From Hemileia vastatrix (lineage: Eukaryota > Basidiomycota > Pucciniomycetes > Pucciniales > Zaghouaniaceae), in the NCBI GenBank assembly GCA_030280995.1, contig JASXTE010000008.1, forward strand, positions 14,599,712-14,663,711: a stretch of 64,000 nt of DNA, read 5' to 3'. Below the pieces are notes generated by a model. The model did not search any database. It saw nothing but the letters and a program-made list of their open reading frames with translations, and was not told the DNA's origin. The position numbers and the translations under genes are program-made. Below are positions 35,171 through 45,344 of the stretch, piece after piece (position 1 is the stretch's first letter; each line of letters starts with the position of its first letter).

Positions 35171-35765
35171 ACCTACTTTCAAATAAATATACTAACAAAT
35201 TTTTTTTTTTAAATTTGATTAATTTTTTAATTTTTTTGGCAGTATTATAGAAGAAAAAAATTCTTTCTGTTAAGGACTGTCCCTCTTATTTACAAATCAA
35301 AAAATGTTTATAATTTTATTTTTAATTTTTCTAGTAAATAATTTTTCTGATTTTTATTTATTTAAGAAATTTTTTTGTTTTTGATTTTGATTTTACTGAT
35401 TTTTTTTTTTTTTTGATTTTTTTTTTCAGGATCTTGTGAGAAGGTTTTTAATAACCAATCTTCAGGTTCACTTTTAAATATTTTTTTTTGATTTAATTTT
35501 TACTGAATTTTTTTTTTTGAATTATTTTTTTTTAAAGGATTTTGCTTTTATTTTGTTTTTAAAAATAAAACCTCAGGTTTTTTTTTTGATAAATTATTTT
35601 TTTGGAAAATTTTTTACTGATTTTTTGTTTTTGTTTTTGTTTTTTTTTTCCAATTTTATTTTTCAAATAAAAAAACAGCTTTTTTTATTATTAGGTGAGA
35701 ATTTTTTTTAAAAAAAATTGAGTTGAAATTTTCTTGACATTTAAATTTTTTTTCAGATCAAAAAA

Positions 35766-36945
35766 ATGTCTTCTTCTTCAGATTCACCCCTTACTTCTCT
35801 CTCATCTTCATCTTTATCTTCTTTATCATCTTCATCTTTATCATCTTTATTATCTTCTTTGAAATCAACTTTCATACAATCATCTTCTAAATCATCAAAA
35901 AAAATTAATGATAATCAGTCTCATCAGAAGAAAAGATACTTAAAAAAAAATTCTCTGTGAAAGTTTTTTTGGTCATATCTCAAATATTTTTTTTTATAAA
36001 ACTAAAGTAGATAAAAAATCAATATCCAAAAAAATTACCAGAAGATATCAAATATCTAACCAAATTTGGAGATGATCAAGTTGTTGTAGTTATCAGCAAT
36101 ACTTTTAAGCCTCAATTAATTTTGGAAGTTCATTCATTCGATGGTGTAAAAGATGAAGCTTTTAATCAACTATCCGATCTTATCATAACTCTTTATCAAA
36201 TGGCTTTGGTTTGTTTACCTATAAGGAATACAAATTTGTTGGGTGGTATCATGATTGGTTTTGGTTGGAGACCTGGTTTTGTCAAAGGATATTCTCTTGG
36301 TATGTCTAATAATTTTTGTTCCATTCTTAATATCATTTCAATTCTTTCAATTATATAGGCATATATTCATTGCTCAAGAATATCACTAAAGCACAAAAAG
36401 ATGAAGATTTTTGCTTATGGGACACTCTACCTTCCTTTAATTCTTTTCTTGCTCTTCGACTCAAAAAGCTCTGTAATAAGGCATTTGAAAAAAATCATGA
36501 ACTTGAAACCAAATTTGGAATGCCAAATTTGTGTGACTCCAAATGGGAAGATATCAGCCACAAATATCTTTTATTTTCTAATGTTATTATCACTCATTCT
36601 GGATTTCACAATAAAATTCACACTGATACCAATGATGCCAATTTTCTTACTTTTGGTATATTCTCATATATCAAACTAATTACTGGCCAACCAATACCAT
36701 CTCCAGCTAAAATCAAAGGACATGGTTTATATTTTCAAGACCACAAGTGGATCATTGATTTCTCTTTGGGAAATGGTACCATCAAAACTATTTGGAATTC
36801 TTCTAAGGATAATCATCAAACGACCAAAGCTCCTCCTGGTTTGGAATCCTGTCAAGATTTCACTCATTTCAGTTGTTCTTTTCAAATAAGTCAAAAGTTG
36901 ATTCAAAGAAACAAAAAGGTAAAGAAAGAAGGTAAATTTAATTAA
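35766..36945 (+). pseudogene. Tet/JBP-like 2OG-Fe(II) dioxygenase of element B
   Basis: Exon 1 (35766-36299) opens with a Ser-rich tail (MSSSSDSPLTSLSSSSLSSL). It breaks by a TGA at 35958 and by frameshift in an A-run near 36010, then resumes as YLTKFGDDQVVVVISNTF and MIGFGWRPGFVKGYSLG. An intron follows at 36300-36358 (GTATGT...TATATAG). Exon 2 reads IYSLLKNITKAQKDEDF, then the double-stranded beta-helix with ITHSGFHNKIHTD (H-x-D at 36619-36627), TFGIFSYI, KGHGLYF, DFSLGNGTIKTIW and NHQTTKAPPG (probable distal His, 36814-36816). The pattern matches Tet-like oxygenases of rust fungi. Family members oxidise 5-methylcytosine or thymine. DNA as substrate is inferred here. Confidence 0.85.
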
Positions 36946-37062
36946 TTTAAAAAAACTTTATCTAGATCCAAAAAGTATGGGGATTAGAGTTGTCATCAAA
37001 AAATTTATATTTTTTCATAAATTTTTAATAAATATTTTTTATATATCAATTTCCTCAACTAA

Positions 37063-37281
37063 AGTAATGGGCCAACAACCTTGTGTTGTATAACAGGTAA
37101 TCATGATAACATTTATTTGTTTCATGGGGTTCCTCTAGCCTATACCTGTGGAAAGTGCCAAACTTTTGTTTCTAGATTTGATCTGCATTTTGGCTTGAGG
37201 AATTGTCATTACTTTAAACTAGGGAAATTGATATATATTAGATATTTATTTAATAATTTATGTAATTATATTAAATTTTGA
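37063..37281 (+). CDS. Conserved Cys/His-rich ORF after the Tet-like domain
   Basis: Seventy-odd residues: SNGPTTLCCITGNHDN, then HGVPLAYTCGKCQTFVSRF, then LHFGLRNCHYFKLG. It has a CX2C pair and further Cys and His that could bind zinc. A splice-acceptor-like TAAAG precedes it. A near-identical ORF lies in the same relative position in A1 (13032-13252), and its remnant in A3 (about 48600-48660). No simple splice from the Tet-like exon keeps frame, so whether it is the dioxygenase C-terminus or its own gene is open. Confidence 0.45.
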   Translation, partial: SNGPTTLCCITGNHDNIYLFHGVPLAYTCGKCQTFVSRFDLHFGLRNCHYFKLGKLIYIRYLFNNLCNYIKF

Positions 37282-37287
37282 TGACTT

Positions 37288-37715
37288 CCACCCCTTACTT
37301 CAATAAAATTTAGGGGGGGTATTGCCAAATTTTCAAATCTGACATTCAAAATTGATGACTTGTAAAAATTTTGGTGATACCCACCCCTTGCTTCAATAAA
37401 ATGTAGGGGGGGGGTATTTCCAAATTTTCAAATGTAACATGTAAAATTTTTGACTTTTAAATATTTTGGTGATACCCATCCCTTACTTCAATAAAATTCA
37501 GGGGGGATTATTACCAAAATTTCTTATAAAACTTGTGAAATTCTTGACTTGTAAGAATTTTGGGGATACCAGTAAAATGCAGGGGGTAGTAACGCCAAAG
37601 TTTCATATAAGACTTTCAAGACTCTTGACATGAAAAATTTTTGGTGATACCCACCCCTTACTTCAAAAAAATGCAGGGGTGGGGGTTTGGCAAATTTTCA
37701 AAGGAGACTTGAAAA
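37288..37715. repeat. ~93-bp tandem repeat, about five units
   Basis: Each unit contains CACCCCTTACTTCAATAAAAT, a G-run, TTGCCAAATTTTCAAAT and a TTGACTTGTAAAAATTTTGGTGATAC close. Unit starts are near 37291, 37384, 37479 and 37654, with a shortened one near 37570. Partial arrays occur at 12900-13030 and 48365-48550. It lies between the convergent Tet-like and SANT-like genes. Confidence 0.8.
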
Positions 37716-37757
37716 TTTTATTTAAAAAAAGAATATTTAACATTAAAATATGAAATT

Positions 37758-39179
37758 TCAAGAAATACAGAAAATAATTGTAAATTTTATGTACAAATAA
37801 ATATGAACACATGAAGTGTGAAAGAAATAAAAGAAACTGGTCAAAAAAAATTTCATTAAACGTTCTATTTCTTCAACAGATTTGTTTGCTTTAACACATT
37901 TGATCAAGAAATCTTTCTTTTTAGAAATTTCTTGGAGATCATGCTTATACTTCATCTGTTCCATTAAGTTTTGATGCTCGAGTGTTTTTTCCTCTTTTTT
38001 GGATTTTTCAATACTAAGAGTTAACTCAAACTTCTTCTCCTCCAAATCTTGGACCCAATCATCCTTCTGTAAGGAGAGCTCGTACTTTATCTCTTCCAAA
38101 TCTTGTACTCTGTCATCCCTCCTTAAAGAGAGCTTGTATTTCTTCTTTTCAAAGCTTAGAGTCTCTTTAGCAATTTCCACTTGTTCTAGAGTGAGAATAA
38201 AAATTAACATAAAGTAGAAGAAAAGCAGAGTAAAGTAATAAGAGGTATGATATCACTTACCAGCATCACGTTTCTCTAAAAACTGTTCCATCAAAGAAAA
38301 AGGTGTTTGTGATGAAGTATCACTTTTTTGTCTTCTTTGGGAGTGGAAATTTAGACTACTTGAAGCCCTTTGCTTTTTGTTCAATGTAGCATTTTCTTCA
38401 TCATTGTTGCTAGCTTCAGACTCAGTTGATTGTGGGTCCTGGGCTTGTTCATCAGCCTTTTAAGAAATAAGAAAATCTAAGTAAATAAAAAAAGTATTGA
38501 TAAGATAAAAGAAAAAAAAACAGACCTGAGTTAGATTGGGTTGGGTTAAATTGCCAATAGGATCAATAGCAAAGCTATCTAGATTTGTAGAATTTAGAAG
38601 AGGGGAGGCTTGAGTGGAGGAAGAGGATGGGAAAATATTTGCTTCAACATCATGTTTGGAGATAGGATCTTCACCATCCAACATGTTTACAGGATTAACA
38701 TTGGCTTGCTTTCCAAAAATTGCATCCATCTCTTTAAAGTAAGGACATAAAGTTTCAAGTTTATTGTCTATGGATTTTATGCCCTTAGTTATATTGTTTT
38801 TGGTAACCCCAAAACCAGTGGAAGATGAAAGAGCCTTTGCCTTCTTGTATTTTTCTTGGTAATGCTTGAATCATTCAGACATCTGTTTAGGCAAAATATC
38901 AATCCTTCCCTTGGTCTTATTCCGTAATTCATTTGCCATTAGAAGATAGCCATTAAATTTTGATGCGGGGGGCCATCCTACTTTAGTGGAATACTCAGTA
39001 CCAAAACAAGAATCATAGTTAGATTTGGTTTTCAGCCAGTTGATAAGAATGAGATGGTCATCTTTTTTTAATTGAGAAGTCTTTGATTTCTCAGCTGAGC
39101 GGGGGAAAGAGGAAGTAGTGGGAATTGAAGAACAACTGGGTGATGGCTGCCTTTGAGAAAATCTAGGATAACAAGGCAT
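37758..39179 (-). pseudogene. SANT/Myb-like coiled-coil protein of element B
   Basis: It starts MPCYPRFSQRQPSPSCSS at 39179. A trihelix/SANT-like domain follows (LKKDDHLILINWLKTKSNYD, KFNGYLLMANELRNKT, then FKHYQEKYKKAKALSSSTGFG and LETLCPYFKEMDAIFG). Exon 1 ends near 38523. The second exon is about 38459-38262 (ADEQAQDPQSTESEASNN). The last exon is a coiled coil with a repeated unit (RRDDRVQDLEE / QKDDWVQDLEE) ending near 37758. One TGA at 38871-38873 replaces the Arg seen in the A2 protein (KERFKSY). PIF/Harbinger elements typically pair the transposase with a Myb/SANT protein that binds element ends and imports the transposase; the same role is inferred. Confidence 0.75.
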
Positions 39180-39571
39180 TTTATTATAAATGAAGATTAA
39201 AAGGAGCAGAAACAAGCAGATGAGATAGCGAGATGAAAAGGAGCAGAATCAAAGAGAAGAAATGAGGAGAAATTCTGAGCGGATGGGATGAGAATGGGAA
39301 TGCGCAGCAAGGTATACTGCATATTCAGAGAGTAGTTCAAGATGTGGTTATGGCAGAAAGTAGGTCAAGATGTGGTTATGACAGAAGGTTTTTCAAGATG
39401 TGGTTATGAAAAATTGAGTAAAAAAATGTCGGATAAGAGGTGAACATTGACACGTAAAGTGTCTAATAACCCAATTATTAGCAAAAATAATTGCGGAAGA
39501 TAATTGGGGAATAAGGATTTTTATCCGCAATTAATTTAATTGCTGATCCCTGAACATTGATACCCCCTATT

Positions 39572-40690
39572 TTGTCTTTTTATCAAAAATGGCCACGAAA
39601 CGTTACCTTCTTCCCAGAAAGCCTCAAGTACTTCATACCCCCAAGTACACCATCCAAACACTTCTTAACCTATCTACATCCAGTTTTAGACAGTTTTTTA
39701 GGACTTCTCCAGAATTCTTCCTTAAATTGCTTGAGCTTGTTCAGGATCATCCCATATTTCACAATAATTCTCAAAAAGAACAATGACATCCTTCAACTCA
39801 ATTGGCCATCACACTATGTTGTTTGGGTTCCAATGGTAACAGAGCCGCTTTGAAACGTTTAGAAAATGTCTTTGATTTAGGGTATGGTTCAGTTAACACT
39901 TATACCAAATGATGCATCACTGCCATCAACTCCTTGGAATCTCAACTTCTCACCTGGCCAACAAAAGAAGAGCGACTTGAATCATCTCAGGTTATGCAAG
40001 CAGAGGGCTTCCCAGGATGTATTGGTTTTGTTGATGGTATTACTATTCCTTTGAGCCAGAAACCTGCTCAAGGTGGAAACAATTACTTTGACCATAAAAA
40101 GAGGTAGATTATTTTTAACTCCTTTCATTCTCTTTTAAAATAACACAAACATCTGTATCTTCTTTATAGATATTCAATTTCCACTCAGCTTATATGTGAC
40201 ATTAACAAAAAATTTATATCATTCTTTGCTGGCTATCCTGGCTCACCGCATGACTCCTACATCTTCCAAAGAATGCAAATTTCAAATGAACCTGAAAAAT
40301 TCTTTGATGAAGATCAGTATCTTCTTGCAGATTCTGCTTATGTAAATGGAAAGTATGTACTTCCTGCTTTTTGGGGAGTAGCTTCAGAAGACAGTCAAAA
40401 TGCCAAGTTCAACAATCATTTGGCAAAGTCAAGAGTCCATATTGAACATTCTATTGGAATCTTGAAAGGTTGTTTTTCTAGTTTAAGGGAATTGAGAAGT
40501 CCTCTTAGAAATAAATCTGAAATGGAGGCAGTGATCAACTAAATTCTGTGTTGCACTATACTTCATAACCTACTTGCTGACCTCAAAGATCAATGGTTAG
40601 AGCTGTATGAAGATGAACAAGTTGACTCACCTCCGACTATATCCAACACTTCTATTTCTCAATCAACTAGTATAAGGGAAAAAATCCTTT
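39572..40690 (+). pseudogene. PIF/Harbinger-type transposase of A2, main part
   Basis: It resumes after element B with FVFLSKMATKRYLLPRKPQ. Catalytic motifs: GFVDGITIPLSQ (first Asp), GSPHDSYIFQRM (second Asp), IEHSIGILKG (Glu). An intron at about 40106-40169 (GTAGAT...CTTTATAG) splits KKR from YSISTQLICDINKK. Lesions: TGA at 39784-39786, TGA at 39910-39912 (CGA in A3), RVR to RVH before the Glu, TAA in place of Trp at 40540, and a diverged end after SIREK. Confidence 0.85.
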
Positions 40691-41099
40691 AATAACACTC
40701 CAACATTTTTCAACACAATTTTTTTTTTCATACTATTCAAATGATCAATTTGCATGTTTTATTCACTGAGAATGGTAATTTTTTTTGCATATTTATTTTG
40801 TTTTTGAATTTGCTGTTAAATTCTTATTTTTTTATCTCTCTGTGTTTTCTTTCATCAACTCAACATGAAATCGCATATTTTCTGAAAATGCATATTTTTT
40901 CAGTCACTCTCTTTTTTTTCTTCGCTCATATCCATTTCCTCCTCTCTTCTTACATCACTCAAACAATTTCAATTCTATTTCTTTTTTCTCAACTCATCTC
41001 TCCAGGTAAATCATTTTTTCTTTTTTACTTAATTTTTTGCTAATTTTTTTTTTTGGTTTTTTTTTTGTAAGTGCTTTTTTAAATTTATAGGTAAAATTA

Positions 41100-42130
41100 A
41101 CCTTTTTTTTTCTCTCTCCCTTCCCTCTTTTCTCTTATTCATCCTATTCTTTATCCCCCCTTGGCCTGGGCTTTTTCCCACCATTACCCTCTCCTTGGAA
41201 TGGATATATCCCCCTTTTCCCCCCTTTTTCTGCCTTATTACCCCCTCCTTGGCTCACTCTAACCTCCCTTTCCTCCCTCTTTGGTCTCATCTCTCCCTTT
41301 CTCCCCCTTGTTGGTGTCCTCATTTCCTCCCCTCATTCATTCCTCTCAAACCCCCCTCCAAATCCCCCAAATCCCCCCTCCAAATAACTCCCAATCCCCC
41401 CCCTCCAATCCCCCTCAGAACCCCCCCTATCCCCTTCTCCAATCCCCTCTCCTTTCCCACTCAGAACCCCCCCAACCCCCCCTGAAATCCCCCCCAAAAT
41501 CCCCCCAATACCCCCCCTCATTCCTCCTTAACAATTCACTAACAAATCATTAAGTTAATGAACAATTACAATTAATCATTCAGTAACTTAAAAATTTTTT
41601 AGCAAATCTTTAAGGAGGAATGAGGGGGGGGGGTAGGGGGGTTTTGAGGGTGGGATTGGGGGGATTTTGAGGGGGATAGGAGGGGGGGTTGGGGGGGTTC
41701 TGAAGGGGATTAGGGGGGTTCTAAGGGGGATCGGGGGGGTTATGAGGGGGGGAATGGGGGGTTATGAGGGGGATTGGAGGGGGGATTGGAGGGGGGATTG
41801 GAGGGGGGATTGGAGGGGGGATTGAAGGGGGGATTGGAGGGGGGATTGGAGGGGGGATTAGGGGGGTTCTAAAGGGGATTGGGGGGGTTATGAGGGGGGG
41901 GAATGGGGGGTTATGAGGGGGATTGGAGGGGGGATGGGAGGGGGGATTGGAGGAAGGATTGGAGGGGGGATTGGAGGGGGGATTGGAGGGGGGATTGGGG
42001 GAGATTGGGGGGTTTATGAGGGGGATTGGAGGGGGGGATTTGAGGGATGTGGGGAGGTTGGAGGGGGGGTTTGTACAAGGGTTTTGGGGAGGTGGGAGGA
42101 GGTTTGGAGGGGGGAATTGAGGGGAATGGG
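41100..42130. repeat. C-rich then G-rich inverted block with G-rich minisatellite
   Basis: 41150-41525 is C-rich and 41610-42120 is G-rich, separated by an AT core (41530-41610). From about 41762 to 42000 the G-rich arm is a 12-14-bp minisatellite based on GGATTGGAGGGG, at least fifteen units. Runs of five to eight G recur throughout. The Pro- or Gly-rich ORFs over it are translation of simple repeats, not genes. Confidence 0.85.
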
Positions 42131-42330
42131 GAAGGGAAAAAAAATTCACAGTTTTTTTGAATTTTTTTTTCTGAATTTTAAAGAAAAATATTCATCAAGT
42201 TCAAGTGAAATAAAAAAAATTCTTATTTGTCTTTTGAGATTTTTTTTTTAAATTTAAATTAAGTGAGATTTTTTTTTAGTGTATAATTTTGGGTATTTGA
42301 AAAGTAACAAATTTTTATGTAGAAAAATAC

Positions 42331-43478
42331 ATGTCTTTAACTTCAGATTCACCACTTACCTCACTCTCTTCTTCTTTAACTTCATTATCATCTTCAAATT
42401 CAACTTCTTTTCAATCATCATCTAAAACATTGACAAAAAATGAAGAGTATCTAAATAAAATATATTTAAAAAAAATTCACTTGGATCAAATATTTGGCCA
42501 TATTTCAAAAATCAAGTACTATAAAACTAAAGTTGAAAATTTTTTTTTTCCTAAAACGTTACCTGAAAATATACATTATTTAACCAAAAATGGAGGTGAT
42601 GAAGTTATAGCTGTTATTAATAATACTTTAAAACCTTAATTTATTTTTGAAAACCATTCTTTTAATGGTTTAAAAGATGAATCATTTAATCAACTCTACG
42701 ATCTCATCATAACACTCTATCAAATGGCTTTGGTTCACTTACCTTTAAGGAATAAAAATTTTTTGGGTGGTATTATGATTGGTATTGGATGGAGACCTGG
42801 ATTTGATAAAGGTTTTTCTCTTGGTATGTTTAAAAAATTTTCTGGATTTTTTAATATCATATTACTGAATTTAATTATATAGGCATATATTCTTTACTCA
42901 GATCTTTATCTAAAGCTGAATTAGATAATGATTTTCAAAAATAGAATACATTACCTTCATTTAATTCATTTCTTTCTCTTTGACTTAAAAAACTCTTCAA
43001 TAAAGCTTTTGAAAAAAATCATGAACTTGCTACAAGACTTGGAATACCAAATTGGTGTGACTCTGAATGGGAAGATATTAGCAGTGATTATCTAATGTTT
43101 TCAAATTTTATAATCACTCATTCTGGATTTCATAACCAAACTCACACTGACTCAAATGATGCCAATTACCTTACTTATAGAATTTTCTCATATATTAATC
43201 CTATCACTGGAAAATCTACCCCGTCACCTGCTAAAATAAAAGGACATGGATTATATTTCCCAGATCATAGATGTATAATCAATTTTGGATTAGGAAATGG
43301 AATCATCAAAACAGTTTGGAATTCTTCTTACAATAATCACCAAACCACAAAGGCTCCTCCAGGTTTGGAATCTTTTCAAGACTTCATGCATTTTGGTTGC
43401 TCTTTCCAGATCAGTGAAAAGTTAATCCAACAAATAAACAAGTTAAAAAAAGAAGAAAAAAGTAATAAATTTAACTGA
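42331..43478 (+). pseudogene. Tet/JBP-like 2OG-Fe(II) dioxygenase of A2
   Basis: Exon 1 (42331-42823) starts MSLTSDSPLTSLSSSLTSL, then LPENIHYLTKNGGDEVIAVI and IGIGWRPGFDKGFSLG. The intron is 42824-42882 (GTATGT...ATATAG). Exon 2 has ITHSGFHNQTHTD (H-x-D at 43143-43151), PSPAKIKGHGLYFPD, NFGLGNGIIKTVWN and NHQTTKAPPG. It ends IQQINKLKKEEKSNKFN at 43478. Three stops break it: TAA at 42637-42639 (element B has CAA), TAG for Trp near 42942, and TGA for Arg near 42983. All three are C-to-T or G-to-A changes. Catalytic residues remain readable. Confidence 0.87.
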
Positions 43479-43481
43479 TGA

Positions 43482-43775
43482 GGAGTGCTTGACAGAACTT
43501 GCCCCATATAACTCCCTTATGCAATATCCCTTCTTCTGCCTCTCACAATGCATAGCACCCATAGTGCTCCTCCTCCTCACCTCTCAACCAAATCCTAACA
43601 TTACCCCCTCTTTTATCCCTCCTTCCCCCTGTGCTCCTTCTCAAACTCCTTCAACTTTTCCTTAGCATTTTCTAAATTTTCCATTGGTTCCCAAGACCTA
43701 TCCTCAACTTCATATCCTTTCTAATGCACTAAATACTGAACCCTTCCCCTGTACAAGCAAAATTGACTTGAAAGT
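43482..43775 (-). mobile_element. Gypsy chromodomain end, purine tract and LTR start
   Basis: The minus strand reads KGYEVEDRSWEPMENLENAK, a chromodomain ending (W-E-P...N...), then a stop, a purine tract AAAGAGGGGG near 43610 and TGTTAGGATTTGG, which looks like an LTR start. It is a small fragment of another Gypsy element sitting directly after the A2 Tet-like gene. Confidence 0.55.
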
Positions 43776-43920
43776 AAAGATAGAAAAATGGTATTATATT
43801 TTCAAATTTTCATCAAAAAAAAGTATAAGAAAACTTCTTGAATTGAATGTAAAGATAGAAAAATTGTATGATATTTTTGAAAATTCATCAAAAAAAAAGT
43901 ACTATATTCAAGACCTTTTA
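43760..43920. repeat. ~80-bp tandem duplication
   Basis: Two diverged copies of GTAAAGATAGAAAAAT...TATTTTCAAATTTTCATCAAAAAAAAGTA. The ORF over it (43684-43923) is a by-product. Confidence 0.55.
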
Positions 43921-43975
43921 TAAGTCAGAATATAAGAAATTATTACGAAAAAGAAATCAAACAAAATTAATTTAA

Positions 43976-45269
43976 CTAGAAAAACAATTTATCAATTGAA
44001 AAGGTTAAGCAATTTTTTAATGTCATCATAAGATTGGCCATTTTTACACATTCCATAATTAAATCTTTTTTTAAACTGTCTTGTTTTTCCAATTCACAAG
44101 TAGCCATTTCTCTTTGAAATTGATGGTCATTTACTCTTTCCATCTGCTCTGCCTCAAACTTTTTTTCTTCCAAATCTAAGGCTTGCTGATCTTTCCTTAG
44201 CATTTGATCAAACTTCATCTTCCCAAAGTCAAAGGCATTTTTTGCAATACAGATTTTTGCTACAAAAAGAGAAATAAAAAAATAAGTTAATGAATAAGAT
44301 ATATAGTAAACAAATCTTACTTATATCTTGTATTTCAAAATAATCCTCAAGGGAGCCAATTGAGCTTGTTGAAGTATTACCACATTTTAAAAGATGTTTC
44401 AAGTTCATTGAAGTTGAGGGTCGTTTCTTTGGTTTGGAGTTTGAACAAGAGGCTTCAGGAAGTTCATCTAAATCAGCCTCTAAAGCAGGATTCACATTTC
44501 CAGAATTGAGATTATTTAATGGAGTTTGAGTTTGAGTAGGAGGAGACTAGAAAGAAAGAGAAATTTAGAGAAGAATTGAAGAAAAAAGAAAAAGTAAACA
44601 TACATTTAAATTGTGGGGCTCTGAGGATTCAGATCTGCTGCGATATAATTGTTCTGCTTGATAGTCAGGATCATCTTCAGCTGAACTATGGTTAGAGGGT
44701 GGAGGGGATTGATCTCCTTCAAGTAAAGGTGTGTCGGGAGGATTATAGGAAGGTTTGGATCCAGAGGGTATATCCTTAGTAGTATTGTGTAGAAACCAAG
44801 GGTTTACATCAACTCAGGAGCCAAAAAGATTATCCATTTCCTCATAGAAAGGACACATGACATTGAGCTTTTTGGAAATAGTAGTAATTCCAATCTCCAA
44901 GTCATCATCATCAATACCAAAGCCAGTTTCATTTGCAGCATGATGAGCCTTTTTATATTTTGATTGGTAACTCTTAAATCTCTCCTTCATTTGTTTAGGA
45001 TTGATATCGATTCTCCCCCTTGTTTTCTTTCTTACTTCATTGGCCATCAATAAGTAGCCATTAACCTTTGAAGAAGGTGGACGTCCAATATGAGTACATG
45101 CATCATAATTTGATTTTATTTTAAGGAAGTTGACTATGATGAGATAATCATCCTTTTTTAGCTGACCTGACTTTTATTTTTCAGGTGTGGGGCTTGCTTT
45201 ACAAGGAGACGTTTGTGATGAAGCAGATTTTTGAGTTACCTTTTGAGATTTGGAATGTCTGGGAGGCAT
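43976..45269 (-). pseudogene. SANT/Myb-like coiled-coil protein of A2
   Basis: It starts MPPRHSKSQKVTQKSASSQ at 45269. The SANT-like domain follows (LKKDDYLIIVNFLKIKSNYD, KVNGYLLMANEVRKKTRGRI, MKERFKSYQSKYKKAHHAAN, MCPFYEEMDNLFGS). Then comes a Pro/Ser-rich linker, a middle exon (DELPEASCSNSKPKKRPSTS) and a coiled-coil final exon (MLRKDQQALDLEEKKFEAEQ). It runs convergently with the Tet-like gene. Stops include one before the SANT core (about 45175) and TGA at about 44813-44815. DNA binding to element ends is inferred from Harbinger Myb-like partners. Confidence 0.75.
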
Positions 45270-45344
45270 TATAAAACTGGTACATAACAAGAAAAGAGAT
45301 TAAGAGGTAGAAGAAATAAGTAAAAAAGAATGTAAACATGCCTG

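Larger units (their letters stand above)
32370..39568 (+). mobile_element. Harbinger-like element B, 7.2 kb, three-gene cassette
   Basis: Termini AGGGGGTATCAATGTTCAGG and CCTGAACATTGATACCCCCT with flanking ATT (32367-32369, 39569-39571). Family A shares only the outer AGGGGGT with it. Order: transposase (32756-34018), C-rich/G-rich inverted block (34430-35170), Tet-like dioxygenase (35766-36945), Cys/His ORF (37063-37281), 93-bp tandem repeats (37288-37715), SANT-like gene on the minus strand (39179-37758). The same gene order and orientation as A2, with clear sequence divergence, indicates two families sharing one architecture. It is inserted in the A2 transposase gene. Confidence 0.92.

Noticed and set aside
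37288..37715. Array of ~93-bp repeats as a CRISPR-like structure
   Set aside because: Units are direct tandem repeats without unique spacers, in a eukaryotic transposon.
41721..42251. Long Pro-rich and Gly-rich ORFs on both strands
   Set aside because: They are translations of the G-rich minisatellite; composition is simple and the frames are not conserved in the equivalent block of element B.
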